From: Armatimonadota bacterium
Lineage (GTDB): Bacteria > Sysuimicrobiota > Sysuimicrobiia > Sysuimicrobiales > JACQTN01
Direction of reading: 5' to 3'
NCBI GenBank assembly: GCA_016210785.1
Contig: JACQTN010000268.1
Location: forward strand, 1 to 6,546
DNA: 6,546 nucleotides
Shown here piece after piece: positions 1 through 5,575 of this stretch. Every line of letters starts with the position of its first letter. Position 1 is the stretch's first letter. The position numbers were made by a program, and so were the translations under genes. Below the pieces are notes generated by a model, which was given only the letters and a program-made list of their open reading frames with translations, searched no databases and had not been told where the DNA came from.

Positions 1-64
1 GCGCCGTGAGTCCGGCGAGCGCGGTACAACGGGGCAACTTGTATACACCTTGAACGTACCGGTG
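1..64 (+). repeat. Repeat unit at the left edge, partner of the unit at 3566-3629
   Basis: Aligned without gaps to 3566-3629 it keeps 50 of 64 bases, in the same orientation. It contains GTACAA facing TTGTAT, the counterpart of the inverted repeat in the other copy. It may continue to the left beyond the window. It lies downstream of the DUF917 stop, so the two copies bracket the two permease genes and the DUF917 gene. Confidence 0.7.
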
Positions 65-111
65 AGCGCGGTACAACGCTGAACCTCCCTCAGCGTCGAA
101 CGAGCCGGTAG
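12..111 (+). repeat. Tandem repeat of about 47 bp, two units
   Basis: CCGG(C/T)GAGCGCGGTACAAC at 12-30 recurs at 59-77, 18 of 19 bases identical with a period of 47. Each unit ends in a GAACG..CCGGT motif (52-63 and 98-109). The middles have diverged. GAGTCCGG also recurs at 122-129, possibly a decayed third unit. No spacer pattern or coding role is seen, so this is a local duplication of the same element type as at 3566-3629. Confidence 0.6.
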
Positions 112-196
112 GGCGAGGGGGGAGTCCGGCCGGTGGGCGCCTTTCCCGGATGCACTCCTGGCGCCAGCCCGGGGTCGGCGCCCCGCCTATCACGTT

Positions 197-1330
197 TCAG
201 ACGCCGACCTGCAGGCGATCCTCAATGGGAACGTAGTCGATGTCGAACCCGAAGTGGCGTGGGCCCAGCGCCTCGATTCCGGCCGGGCTGCGGAATATGA
301 CAGCGGCCGCTGGCAGGCCCACCAGGGCCAGAAGATCCCCCTCGGCAATCATGGTGTTGGTCTTGGGTTCGCCGCTCTCAAGCTCCACCACCGCGATGAT
401 GTCGGGGCTCGTCACGTGTGGCTCTCCGTCCAACCAGCACGCGTGGTTCTCGTTCTTGAACCACACCCTGTAGCGGTGCCCCTGCCACTCCTGGACCCCA
501 TCGAGTTCGTGGGTGCCGAACATGTAGCCGTCGCGATCCTCCCACTCCCGGCGCACGACCTTCCCTCTGAACAGCACCCAGCCGCCCCCGACCTGCGCCA
601 CCTCCTGCGCCGGATCCAATGCCTTCTCCCGCGCCTCTCTGATCGCCCTGCCCAACTGGTAGCTGCGCGTGAGCGTGTTGGGGACCACGATGGCCTTCAT
701 GTCCCTGGCCTGCAGCAGCGTGCCCGCCATGCCGACGCCGCCAAAGGCGGCCACGGCCAGCATCTTGCCGATCCGCTCCGACATGGGAAGGCTGGCCGCT
801 TTCTTGATGACGGAAACATTCCCCCAGCGGTCGACTGCCGCAAGAGGCCAGCCGGGCTTCCCCGTGATGGCGCTCGTGCCCTGGGTGATCTCCGGCACGG
901 CTCGCCCGCAGTAGTCCCCGTCCACTGCCACGATGCCCAGCTCGGACGCGGCATTGACAGGGCCAGGCGTATTGGAGCCACCGATCTCGCTGGGCACGAC
1001 CACACTGATCTTGACACCCACTTCGCGCTCCAGTTCTCGAATGGGTGACGCCAGGCTCCATGGTCCCTCCTGCAGCCCGTAGCGGTCAAGCTCCTCCGCG
1101 GGCAGAGGTTTTCGGGGCGCGATGGATCCCATGCCGAACGCGGTGCATGTCCATGCGTCGTCTGGAATCTCGGCCACATCTACCCAGCCAACCGGGCGCC
1201 CGGCCTCCAACGCGGCGCGCAGTACACTCAGGCCGCGCTCGGGAGGGCCTCCACCACCCGTTCCCAAGAAGGTGCAACCGCGGACGAAGTCCTGGCATTC
1301 CTGCATGTTCGTGAGTGTCCTCGTTGGCAT
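197..1330 (-). CDS. DUF917 / S-methyl-thiohydantoin desulfurase domain family protein
   Basis: A cytoplasmic protein of 377 aa, the full usual length of the family once called DUF917 and, as I recall, renamed after a member that removes sulfur from an S-methyl-thiohydantoin. Family features are the glycine-rich N-terminal LGTGGGGPPERG (22-33), FGMGSIAPRKP (65-75), PSEIGGSNTPGPVNAA (113-128) and VDGDYCGRAVPEITQGT (136-152), then a beta-rich second domain from about 165 onward. No signal peptide or membrane segment is seen. Relatives are often found beside hydantoinase/oxoprolinase and hydantoin racemase genes, and here a racemase leads the same operon. The ATG at 1330 has an excellent ribosome site 8 nt upstream, and the preceding permease gene ends only 16 bp away. 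The family assignment is firm. Desulfurase activity for this member is not shown; a related hydrolysis of a hydantoin-like ring is equally possible. Confidence 0.9.
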   Translation of the reverse strand: MPTRTLTNMQECQDFVRGCTFLGTGGGGPPERGLSVLRAALEAGRPVGWVDVAEIPDDAWTCTAFGMGSIAPRKPLPAEELDRYGLQEGPWSLASPIRELEREVGVKISVVVPSEIGGSNTPGPVNAASELGIVAVDGDYCGRAVPEITQGTSAITGKPGWPLAAVDRWGNVSVIKKAASLPMSERIGKMLAVAAFGGVGMAGTLLQARDMKAIVVPNTLTRSYQLGRAIREAREKALDPAQEVAQVGGGWVLFRGKVVRREWEDRDGYMFGTHELDGVQEWQGHRYRVWFKNENHACWLDGEPHVTSPDIIAVVELESGEPKTNTMIAEGDLLALVGLPAAAVIFRSPAGIEALGPRHFGFDIDYVPIEDRLQVGV

Positions 1331-1338
1331 GCCGGTCC

Positions 1339-1345
1339 CCTCCTT
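1339..1345 (-). promoter_or_regulatory. Ribosome binding site of the DUF917 gene
   Basis: The minus strand reads AAGGAGG, nearly the full anti-16S complement, 8 nt before the ATG at 1330 and one base past the permease TGA. It fixes the start and indicates co-translation with the permease gene. Confidence 0.8.
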
Positions 1346-1346
1346 C

Positions 1347-2303
1347 TCATCTTTGCCGCATGCGAGGATCGATAATGTCGCGGAGCCCGTCGCCCATCAG
1401 GTTGTAGCCAAGGACGGTGATGAAGATCGCCACACCAGGAAAGACCGACATCCACCATTGGTCGAGCAAGTAGTTGCGTCCTTCGGCCACCATGAGGCCC
1501 CATTCCGCTTCCGGCGGAGTGGCGCCGACGCCCAGGAACCCCAGCATGGCCGCGGACATGATGGCCCAGCCCATGTCCATGGAGGCCTGGACCATCCACG
1601 GCCCGATGCAGTTGGGAAGGACGTGGCGCAGGAGGACACGCCACTCCGGAGAGCCGGCGGCGCGCGCCGCTTCGATGTACTGCTCCTCCCGGATGGAGAG
1701 CGTCATGCCGCGGATGAGGCGGGCGTACCATGGCCACCCGGGGATGGCGATGGCAATGATGGCGTTGTTGATCCCGCCTCCCAGAGCCGCGGCCATGGCC
1801 AGCGCCAGCACCAGGCGCGGAAAAGCCAGGAATATGTCGCCCACGCGCATGATGAGGGCGTCTGTCCGCCCCCCCATGTAGCCGGAGATCGCCCCCAGTG
1901 GTACCCCGATGAGGGAAGTAGACAGGAGCACCAGGAAGCCGACCCGCAGCGTTATCCTCGACCCGTGGATCACACGGCTGAAGACGTCGCGACCCATGGC
2001 GTCGGTCCCCGCCAGGTGCTCGAGGCTCGGCGGCCGCAGTCTCTCCCTCATCTTCACGTCGTAGGGATCGTATCGCTCGATGAGCGGGGCGAATATGGCC
2101 ACCAGGATCAGCACCGCAAAGATCGCCAGGCCCGCCACGGTCAAGTGGTTGCGGCGTATGAGGCGAAGCGAGTGCTTCATTTCCCGAATCCCGGGCTGGT
2201 GCTCGCCCAACCAGACGGTCATGGCACCCTGCGCCTTCGCCGGGGGTGCGACCCCTGCCTCGGTGTTCCCCTGCCGATCCAGATCGCCCTTGCTCGCCGT
2301 CAC
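1347..2303 (-). CDS. ABC transporter permease, DppC/OppC type
   Basis: A 318-aa inner-membrane permease, the partner of the upstream DppB-type subunit. After a hydrophilic N-terminal stretch of about 50 residues comes the OppC_N-type first membrane segment (about 54-75). Family signatures follow: HLAGTDAMGRDVFSR (96-110), MRVGDIFLAFPRLVLA (152-167), the EAA loop YIEAARAAGSPEWRVLLRHVLPN (209-231), LGFLGVGATPPEAEWGLM (254-271) and NLMGDGLRDIIDPR (301-314). The start is GTG, supported by GAGGAG 9 nt upstream. An ATG at 2308-2310 lies closer to that site but opens a different frame and is too near to use. The stop TGA is 16 bp before the DUF917 start, whose ribosome site sits in that gap. The ABC ATPases these permeases need are not in the window. 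Confidence 0.94.
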   Translation of the reverse strand: MTASKGDLDRQGNTEAGVAPPAKAQGAMTVWLGEHQPGIREMKHSLRLIRRNHLTVAGLAIFAVLILVAIFAPLIERYDPYDVKMRERLRPPSLEHLAGTDAMGRDVFSRVIHGSRITLRVGFLVLLSTSLIGVPLGAISGYMGGRTDALIMRVGDIFLAFPRLVLALAMAAALGGGINNAIIAIAIPGWPWYARLIRGMTLSIREEQYIEAARAAGSPEWRVLLRHVLPNCIGPWMVQASMDMGWAIMSAAMLGFLGVGATPPEAEWGLMVAEGRNYLLDQWWMSVFPGVAIFITVLGYNLMGDGLRDIIDPRMRQR

Positions 2304-2310
2304 GAGTCAT

Positions 2311-2324
2311 CTCTCCTCGGAGAG
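2311..2324 (-). promoter_or_regulatory. Hairpin overlapping the ribosome binding site of the DppC-type gene
   Basis: The minus strand reads CTCTCCGAGGAGAG. CTCTCC pairs perfectly with GGAGAG (in practice 5 bp with a CGAG loop), burying the GAGGAG ribosome site, which sits 9 nt before the GTG start at 2303. It begins 16 nt after the TAG of the upstream permease gene (2341-2343). This arrangement can make translation of the second permease depend on ribosomes finishing the first, keeping the two subunits matched. The mechanism is inferred. Confidence 0.5.
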
Positions 2325-2340
2325 TAACCAGGGGAGAGAG

Positions 2341-3354
2341 CTACGCATACCTGATGCGGGGATCGATAAACATATAGGCGATATCAGCCAGCAGGTTGGC
2401 GACCACGTAGGTCACGGTGAGAAGGAGCGAGACTCCCATGATGGCCGTATAGTCGGCTGTGAGTATTCCGCTGGTGCCGTAATAGCCGACGCCAGGCCAG
2501 TAGAAGACGAGTTCCACCACGAAGGAGCCCCCCAGTATGCCCCCGAGCCACATGCTGACCACCGTGACTACCGGGATCAGCGCGTTCTTGAGCGCATGCC
2601 TGTAGATGACGGCGCGCTCGGGAAGACCCTTGGCCCTCGCTGCGTTGATGTAGTCTTTGGTCAGAACCTCCAGCATGCTGGCACGCCCCATGCGGGTAAC
2701 GCTGGCCAGGCCCGCCAGCGACAGGACCGTCGCCGGCATAGCCAGATGCCACCAGGCGTTGGCCAGCGTCGTCATGTTCCCGGTGAGCAGGCTGTCCAAG
2801 ACGTACATGCCGGTAATGTGGGTCGGCGGCTCCAGGCTCTGGTCGAGCCTGCCCCCGGCGGGGAACCAGCCCAGGGACTTGAAGAAGAACAACTGAAACA
2901 GGAGGGCGAGCCAGAAGGCGGGCATTGAAACCCCCGCCAGTGCCCCCAGCCGGCAACCGTGGTCCAGGGCGGCGTCTTTCTTGACGGCGGCGGTGACGCC
3001 GAGCGGCACGCCCAGCAGGACCATGATCAGCAGCGCCGCCAGACCAAGCTCGGCGGTGGCCGGGATACGCTCCCGCAGGTCCTGCGACACCGGGTGTCGG
3101 GTGGAGATGGAAATACCCAGATCGCCGCGCAGGACGCCGGCCATGTAGAGCAGGTATCTCTCGTAGACCGGCCGATCGAAGCCCCACTTCTTGCGGATGG
3201 CCTCCACGGCGTCCGCCTTGGCCTCGGGCCCGGCCAGCAGCCGCGCCGGGTCGGCGGGCACCAGATGGGAGATGGTGAAGGTCAGCAAGGATATGCCAAA
3301 GAGAACCGGGATGAGCAGCAGGAGCCGCTGGGCAATGAACTGGTAGAGCTTCAT
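2341..3354 (-). CDS. ABC transporter permease, DppB/OppB type
   Basis: A 337-aa inner-membrane permease of the peptide/nickel ABC class, one half of the channel fed by the binding protein. It has about six membrane segments (roughly 10-30, 103-124, 136-158, 203-219, 260-284 and 303-325). The N-terminus MKLYQFIAQRLLLLIPVLFG is typical of DppB. The EAA loop that contacts the ATPase is DYINAARAKGLPERAVIYRHALKNALIP (234-261), followed by ELVFYWPGVG (281-290) and the usual C-terminal IDPRIRYA. The ATG at 3354 is preferred because GGAGG lies 9 nt upstream; an in-frame ATG at 3375 has no ribosome site and would place that GGAGG inside the gene. It lies 37 bp upstream of its partner permease. Transported substrate is unknown. 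Confidence 0.94.
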   Translation of the reverse strand: MKLYQFIAQRLLLLIPVLFGISLLTFTISHLVPADPARLLAGPEAKADAVEAIRKKWGFDRPVYERYLLYMAGVLRGDLGISISTRHPVSQDLRERIPATAELGLAALLIMVLLGVPLGVTAAVKKDAALDHGCRLGALAGVSMPAFWLALLFQLFFFKSLGWFPAGGRLDQSLEPPTHITGMYVLDSLLTGNMTTLANAWWHLAMPATVLSLAGLASVTRMGRASMLEVLTKDYINAARAKGLPERAVIYRHALKNALIPVVTVVSMWLGGILGGSFVVELVFYWPGVGYYGTSGILTADYTAIMGVSLLLTVTYVVANLLADIAYMFIDPRIRYA

Positions 3355-3363
3355 GGGCCCCGC

Positions 3364-3368
3364 CCTCC
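3364..3368 (-). promoter_or_regulatory. Ribosome binding site of the DppB-type permease gene
   Basis: The minus strand reads GGAGG, 9 nt before the ATG at 3354. It lies between the two candidate in-frame ATGs and therefore favours the inner one. Confidence 0.65.
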
Positions 3369-3565
3369 GAGACATCCGGGGGCGATCACGGCGGCCTGAT
3401 CGCGGTCAGGCGGGTTCGTGCCGGAACTGCCGAGGCGAGACAGAGCCGGGAAGTGCCCGCGGTCACGAGGCACCCCCCGGCGCAGCGACATCGGCCAGCC
3501 CCACGCGCAGTTGCGTGTCTACGAATTTCTGCCTCAGCGCCCCGGCTGCCCGTAGGGTGGTGGGG

Positions 3566-3629
3566 GCACCGTGAGTCCGGCGAGCGAGGTAGAATGCGAC
3601 ACCTTGTACCGGCGTCGAACGTGCCGGTG
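3566..3629 (+). repeat. Diverged repeat unit between binding-protein and permease genes
   Basis: This 64-bp stretch aligns without gaps to 1-64 at the left edge, with 50 of 64 bases identical by hand count, in the same orientation. The first part (CCGTGAGTCCGGCGAG) is identical. It contains an imperfect inverted repeat, GGTAGAATG facing CCTTGTACC. Its end (3610-3628) also matches 91-109 at 17 of 19 bases. No coding role is seen. It may be a relic of an insertion-sequence end or a small non-autonomous element. Confidence 0.7.
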
Positions 3630-3646
3630 GTGGGCTGGCGCGGGGC

Positions 3647-3675
3647 CCCCAGAAAATGTGCAACATTTTCTGGGG
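3647..3675 (-). other. Perfect palindrome (13-bp stem, 3-nt loop) just after the binding-protein stop
   Basis: The arms are CCCCAGAAAATGT (3647-3659) and ACATTTTCTGGGG (3663-3675), separated by GCA. It begins 4 nt past the TAG of the binding-protein gene. In the transcript it would be a very stable hairpin, but no T-run follows, so it is not a standard intrinsic terminator. Such hairpins between a binding-protein gene and its permease genes often protect the upstream mRNA from 3' decay and allow more binding protein than permease. Its AT-rich middle differs from the GC-rich surroundings, so it may instead come from a mobile element next to the repeat unit at 3566-3629. Confidence 0.7.
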
Positions 3676-3679
3676 TGCG

Positions 3680-5371
3680 CTAGAGGTGGTCAAACTCCGG
3701 CGGACGGCCTTCGACGTACACCGGGTAGAACATCTGAATGTGCTGCAGCCCGGCGTTCACGATGTAGGTCTTCACCCACTTGCGGGAGAACTGGATCATG
3801 TTGTTCTGCACGGCGACGATGATGGGAGCGTCTTCCTGGACAATCCGGCAGACCCTGGTGTAGATCTCCACGCGCTTGTTCTTGTCCAGGGTCGACTTGC
3901 CCTGCTGGATGAGCTTGTCCACCTCGGGGTTCTGGTAGGCCGCCCAGTTGAGACCACCCTTCGCTTCCTTTGATTCAAGGTTCTTGAAGATGTCGTCCGG
4001 ATCCGGGTAAGACGGCCAGGCCAGGTAGCCGCTCACGTGGAATGGCTTCTCTGTGGGAGGCTTCCCCATCTCGGCGGCGTTGACCGGCCAGGTCACGTAC
4101 CGCGCCGTGAGATTGATGTTGAGCTTCTTGAGGCCCGCCTGGAGCAGCTCTACCATCCGCCTGCGCTCCTCGACGTCCATCATGATGCAGTTGAGGGTGA
4201 AGCCACCGTTGGGATAGCCGGCCTCAGCCAGCAGCCGCTTGGCCTTGTTCAGATCGTACTTGTACGGCGGCAGATCCCGCACGAAGGGCCACAGTGTGCG
4301 CGGGATCGGACCCCGGCCACCCATCTCGCCGAAGCCCATGTAGATGTCGTTCAGGCAGGCATCGTAGTCGAAGGCATAGCAGATCGCCTGGCGCACCAGC
4401 TTGTTGTCCAGAGGTGGCTTCTGGGTATTGAGGGTGAGCCAGTACGTCATGAAGCTGGGGGTCTTCCGGATGGCGATATTGGGATTCTTCCCCATCTCCA
4501 GGCCGTAGATCGGTGGCCCGGCGCCGATGTCGATCTGTCCCTTCTCCACCATCAGCCGGTTGGTCGCCGCCTCCTTCACGATCAAGTAGACGTGTTTGTC
4601 GGCATGCTTGCCGGCCCACCTTCCCCAGTACTCTGGGAAACGCTTGTGCATGATGCGCACGTCCCGCTTCCACTCCTCAAGCATGTAGGGGCCGGTGCCA
4701 TCCTCGTGGTCGCGGAAGTAGTTGGACGCCCAGGGGTCATCCTTGGTGGCGCGCGCTTCGACCGATCTCCGCGGTGGGCCCATGTACATTCCCCTGGAGC
4801 CGGCCAGTACCGATAGCCACGGGCCGAAGGGGTACTTCATGTTCATGCGGACGGTGTAGTCGTCGATGACGTCGATGCTCGCGCAGGGACCCCAGTAGCT
4901 GGCGGGCAGCTCATTGGCAGCCCGGATGCGTTCGAGGTTATACTTCACCTCGTGGGCGTTGAAGGTGGCGCCGGAGTGGTACTTCACGCCCTTGCGGAGC
5001 TTGAACGTGTAACGCGTGCCATCGGGGGATACCTGCCAGGACTCGGCCAGCCTGGGCTCGATCTCCAGCGTCTCTCCCTTGTAGCCAACCAGTGTGTCGT
5101 AGACGTTCCAGATGACCTCCAGGCCGCCTGAAACCGTGGCACCCACCGCCGGATCGATGGTCGGCGGGTCGCTGGCGCGTGTCCAGTTGATGATCATGGG
5201 TCGATTGGGTCCATAACCCCTGACTGTGGTCGCTGCGCGTGCGGCCGTGGGCGCCATGAGCAGGGTCGTGGTCCACGCGCCCGTCAGAGGTACCAGGGAT
5301 GCGCCGCCGGCTGCCAGTCGAAGGAACTCCCGCCGGCGAATGCGGGTCCTGCCCTTGAGTGTCGTCTCCAT
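3680..5371 (-). CDS. Tat-exported ABC transporter solute-binding protein, family 5 (peptide/nickel type)
   Basis: A 563-aa extracytoplasmic binding protein of the SBP_bac_5 (DppA/OppA-like) family, which captures oligopeptides, nickel, opines or other small molecules and hands them to DppBC-type permeases. The N-terminus has a Tat signal: RRREFLRLA at 12-20, a hydrophobic stretch to about 40 and a likely AxA-type cleavage near ARAA (44-47). There is no lipobox cysteine, so it should be free rather than lipid-anchored. Family signatures are EPRLAESW...SPDGTRYTFKLRKGVKYHSG (105-134), GTGPYMLEEW (225-234), LDNKLVRQAICYAFD (321-335), KAKRLLAEAGYP (376-387), YPDPDDIF (455-462) and QEDAPIIVA (512-520). 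The ATG at 5371 is chosen because GGGAGGA lies just upstream and the Tat motif then sits near the start; the in-frame extension to 5461 adds 30 residues of non-signal character. The ligand cannot be read from sequence. The neighbouring racemase and DUF917 genes suggest a hydantoin- or peptide-like compound. Confidence 0.93.
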   Translation of the reverse strand: METTLKGRTRIRRREFLRLAAGGASLVPLTGAWTTTLLMAPTAARAATTVRGYGPNRPMIINWTRASDPPTIDPAVGATVSGGLEVIWNVYDTLVGYKGETLEIEPRLAESWQVSPDGTRYTFKLRKGVKYHSGATFNAHEVKYNLERIRAANELPASYWGPCASIDVIDDYTVRMNMKYPFGPWLSVLAGSRGMYMGPPRRSVEARATKDDPWASNYFRDHEDGTGPYMLEEWKRDVRIMHKRFPEYWGRWAGKHADKHVYLIVKEAATNRLMVEKGQIDIGAGPPIYGLEMGKNPNIAIRKTPSFMTYWLTLNTQKPPLDNKLVRQAICYAFDYDACLNDIYMGFGEMGGRGPIPRTLWPFVRDLPPYKYDLNKAKRLLAEAGYPNGGFTLNCIMMDVEERRRMVELLQAGLKKLNINLTARYVTWPVNAAEMGKPPTEKPFHVSGYLAWPSYPDPDDIFKNLESKEAKGGLNWAAYQNPEVDKLIQQGKSTLDKNKRVEIYTRVCRIVQEDAPIIVAVQNNMIQFSRKWVKTYIVNAGLQHIQMFYPVYVEGRPPEFDHL

Positions 5372-5379
5372 CCGTTCAT

Positions 5380-5386
5380 TCCTCCC
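5380..5386 (-). promoter_or_regulatory. Ribosome binding site of the binding-protein gene
   Basis: The minus strand reads GGGAGGA, with the GGAGG core 9 nt before the ATG at 5371. This places the start next to the Tat motif and argues against the longer frame beginning at 5461. Confidence 0.75.
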
Positions 5387-5448
5387 AACTGAGCGTAATG
5401 ACCCCTTGGCGTTACCTCCCTCCGGTTTTTCTGTCGCTACTATTGAGC

Positions 5449-5530
5449 CTACACTCCACAAGTCGGGGCCTGAGCCGGTGCCCTGTCGATCGCCCAGTTG
5501 TCACCGCACTAGGCTCCGCTACACTCTACA
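5449..5530. repeat. Short direct repeat pair upstream of the binding-protein gene
   Basis: The plus-strand motif CTACACTC(C/T)ACA occurs at 5449-5460 and 5519-5530, 11 of 12 bases identical and 70 bp apart (about seven helical turns). Both copies are in the non-coding gap between the racemase stop and the binding-protein start. Spacing and location would suit a pair of sites for one regulator. With two copies it may also be chance. No convincing -35/-10 pair was found in this gap. Confidence 0.3.
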
Positions 5531-5575
5531 CGGTGTTTGGTGATCTCGATTTCCCACCCAGCTTCCTGGCATGGC

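Larger units (their letters stand above)
3355..3679. other. 325-bp non-coding gap inside the transporter operon
   Basis: The stretch separates the binding-protein stop from the permease start. Its right half holds the palindrome (3647-3675), a GGGGCCCC palindrome (3642-3649) and the repeat unit (3566-3629). Its left half (about 3376-3565) shows no gene, no clear promoter and no terminator. A 76-codon minus-strand frame (3463-3693) overlaps the binding-protein end, lacks a persuasive start and resembles nothing I recognise. The gap is unusually long next to the 16- and 37-bp gaps that follow, which suggests an insertion here. Confidence 0.6.

Noticed and set aside
1..138. CRISPR array at the left edge
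   Set aside because: There are only two clear units, the units diverge along their whole length, and there is no constant-repeat, variable-spacer pattern.
170..185. GC-rich hairpin just after the DUF917 stop as an operon terminator
   Set aside because: The stem is only about 6 bp including a G-T pair, and no T-run follows on the minus strand. The nearby CTGGCGCCAG palindrome (159-168) also lacks one.
254..1048. 264-codon plus-strand frame antisense to the DUF917 gene
   Set aside because: The translation resembles no family and has the composition of a shadow frame, while the opposite strand encodes a complete recognised protein.
1228..2310. 360-codon minus-strand frame opening at the ATG just before the DppC-type GTG
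   Set aside because: It is out of frame with the clear permease, its translation is low-complexity Arg/Gly/His, and its ATG is only about 2 nt from the ribosome site.
1122..2327. 401-codon open frame on the plus strand
   Set aside because: It lies antisense across the DppC-type and DUF917 genes. Its translation is rich in His, Arg, Pro and Gly with no domain, as expected from the reverse of GC-rich coding DNA.
3463..3693. Possible 76-aa minus-strand gene in the 325-bp gap
   Set aside because: It starts inside the end of the binding-protein gene, reads through the palindrome and repeat unit, has no convincing ribosome site and no recognisable motif.
4037..4816. 259-codon plus-strand frame antisense to the binding-protein gene
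   Set aside because: It overlaps conserved binding-protein motifs on the other strand and shows no domain of its own.
5372..5461. Longer start for the binding protein (30 extra residues)
   Set aside because: It would put a non-hydrophobic extension before the Tat motif and place the strong GGGAGGA ribosome site inside the gene.
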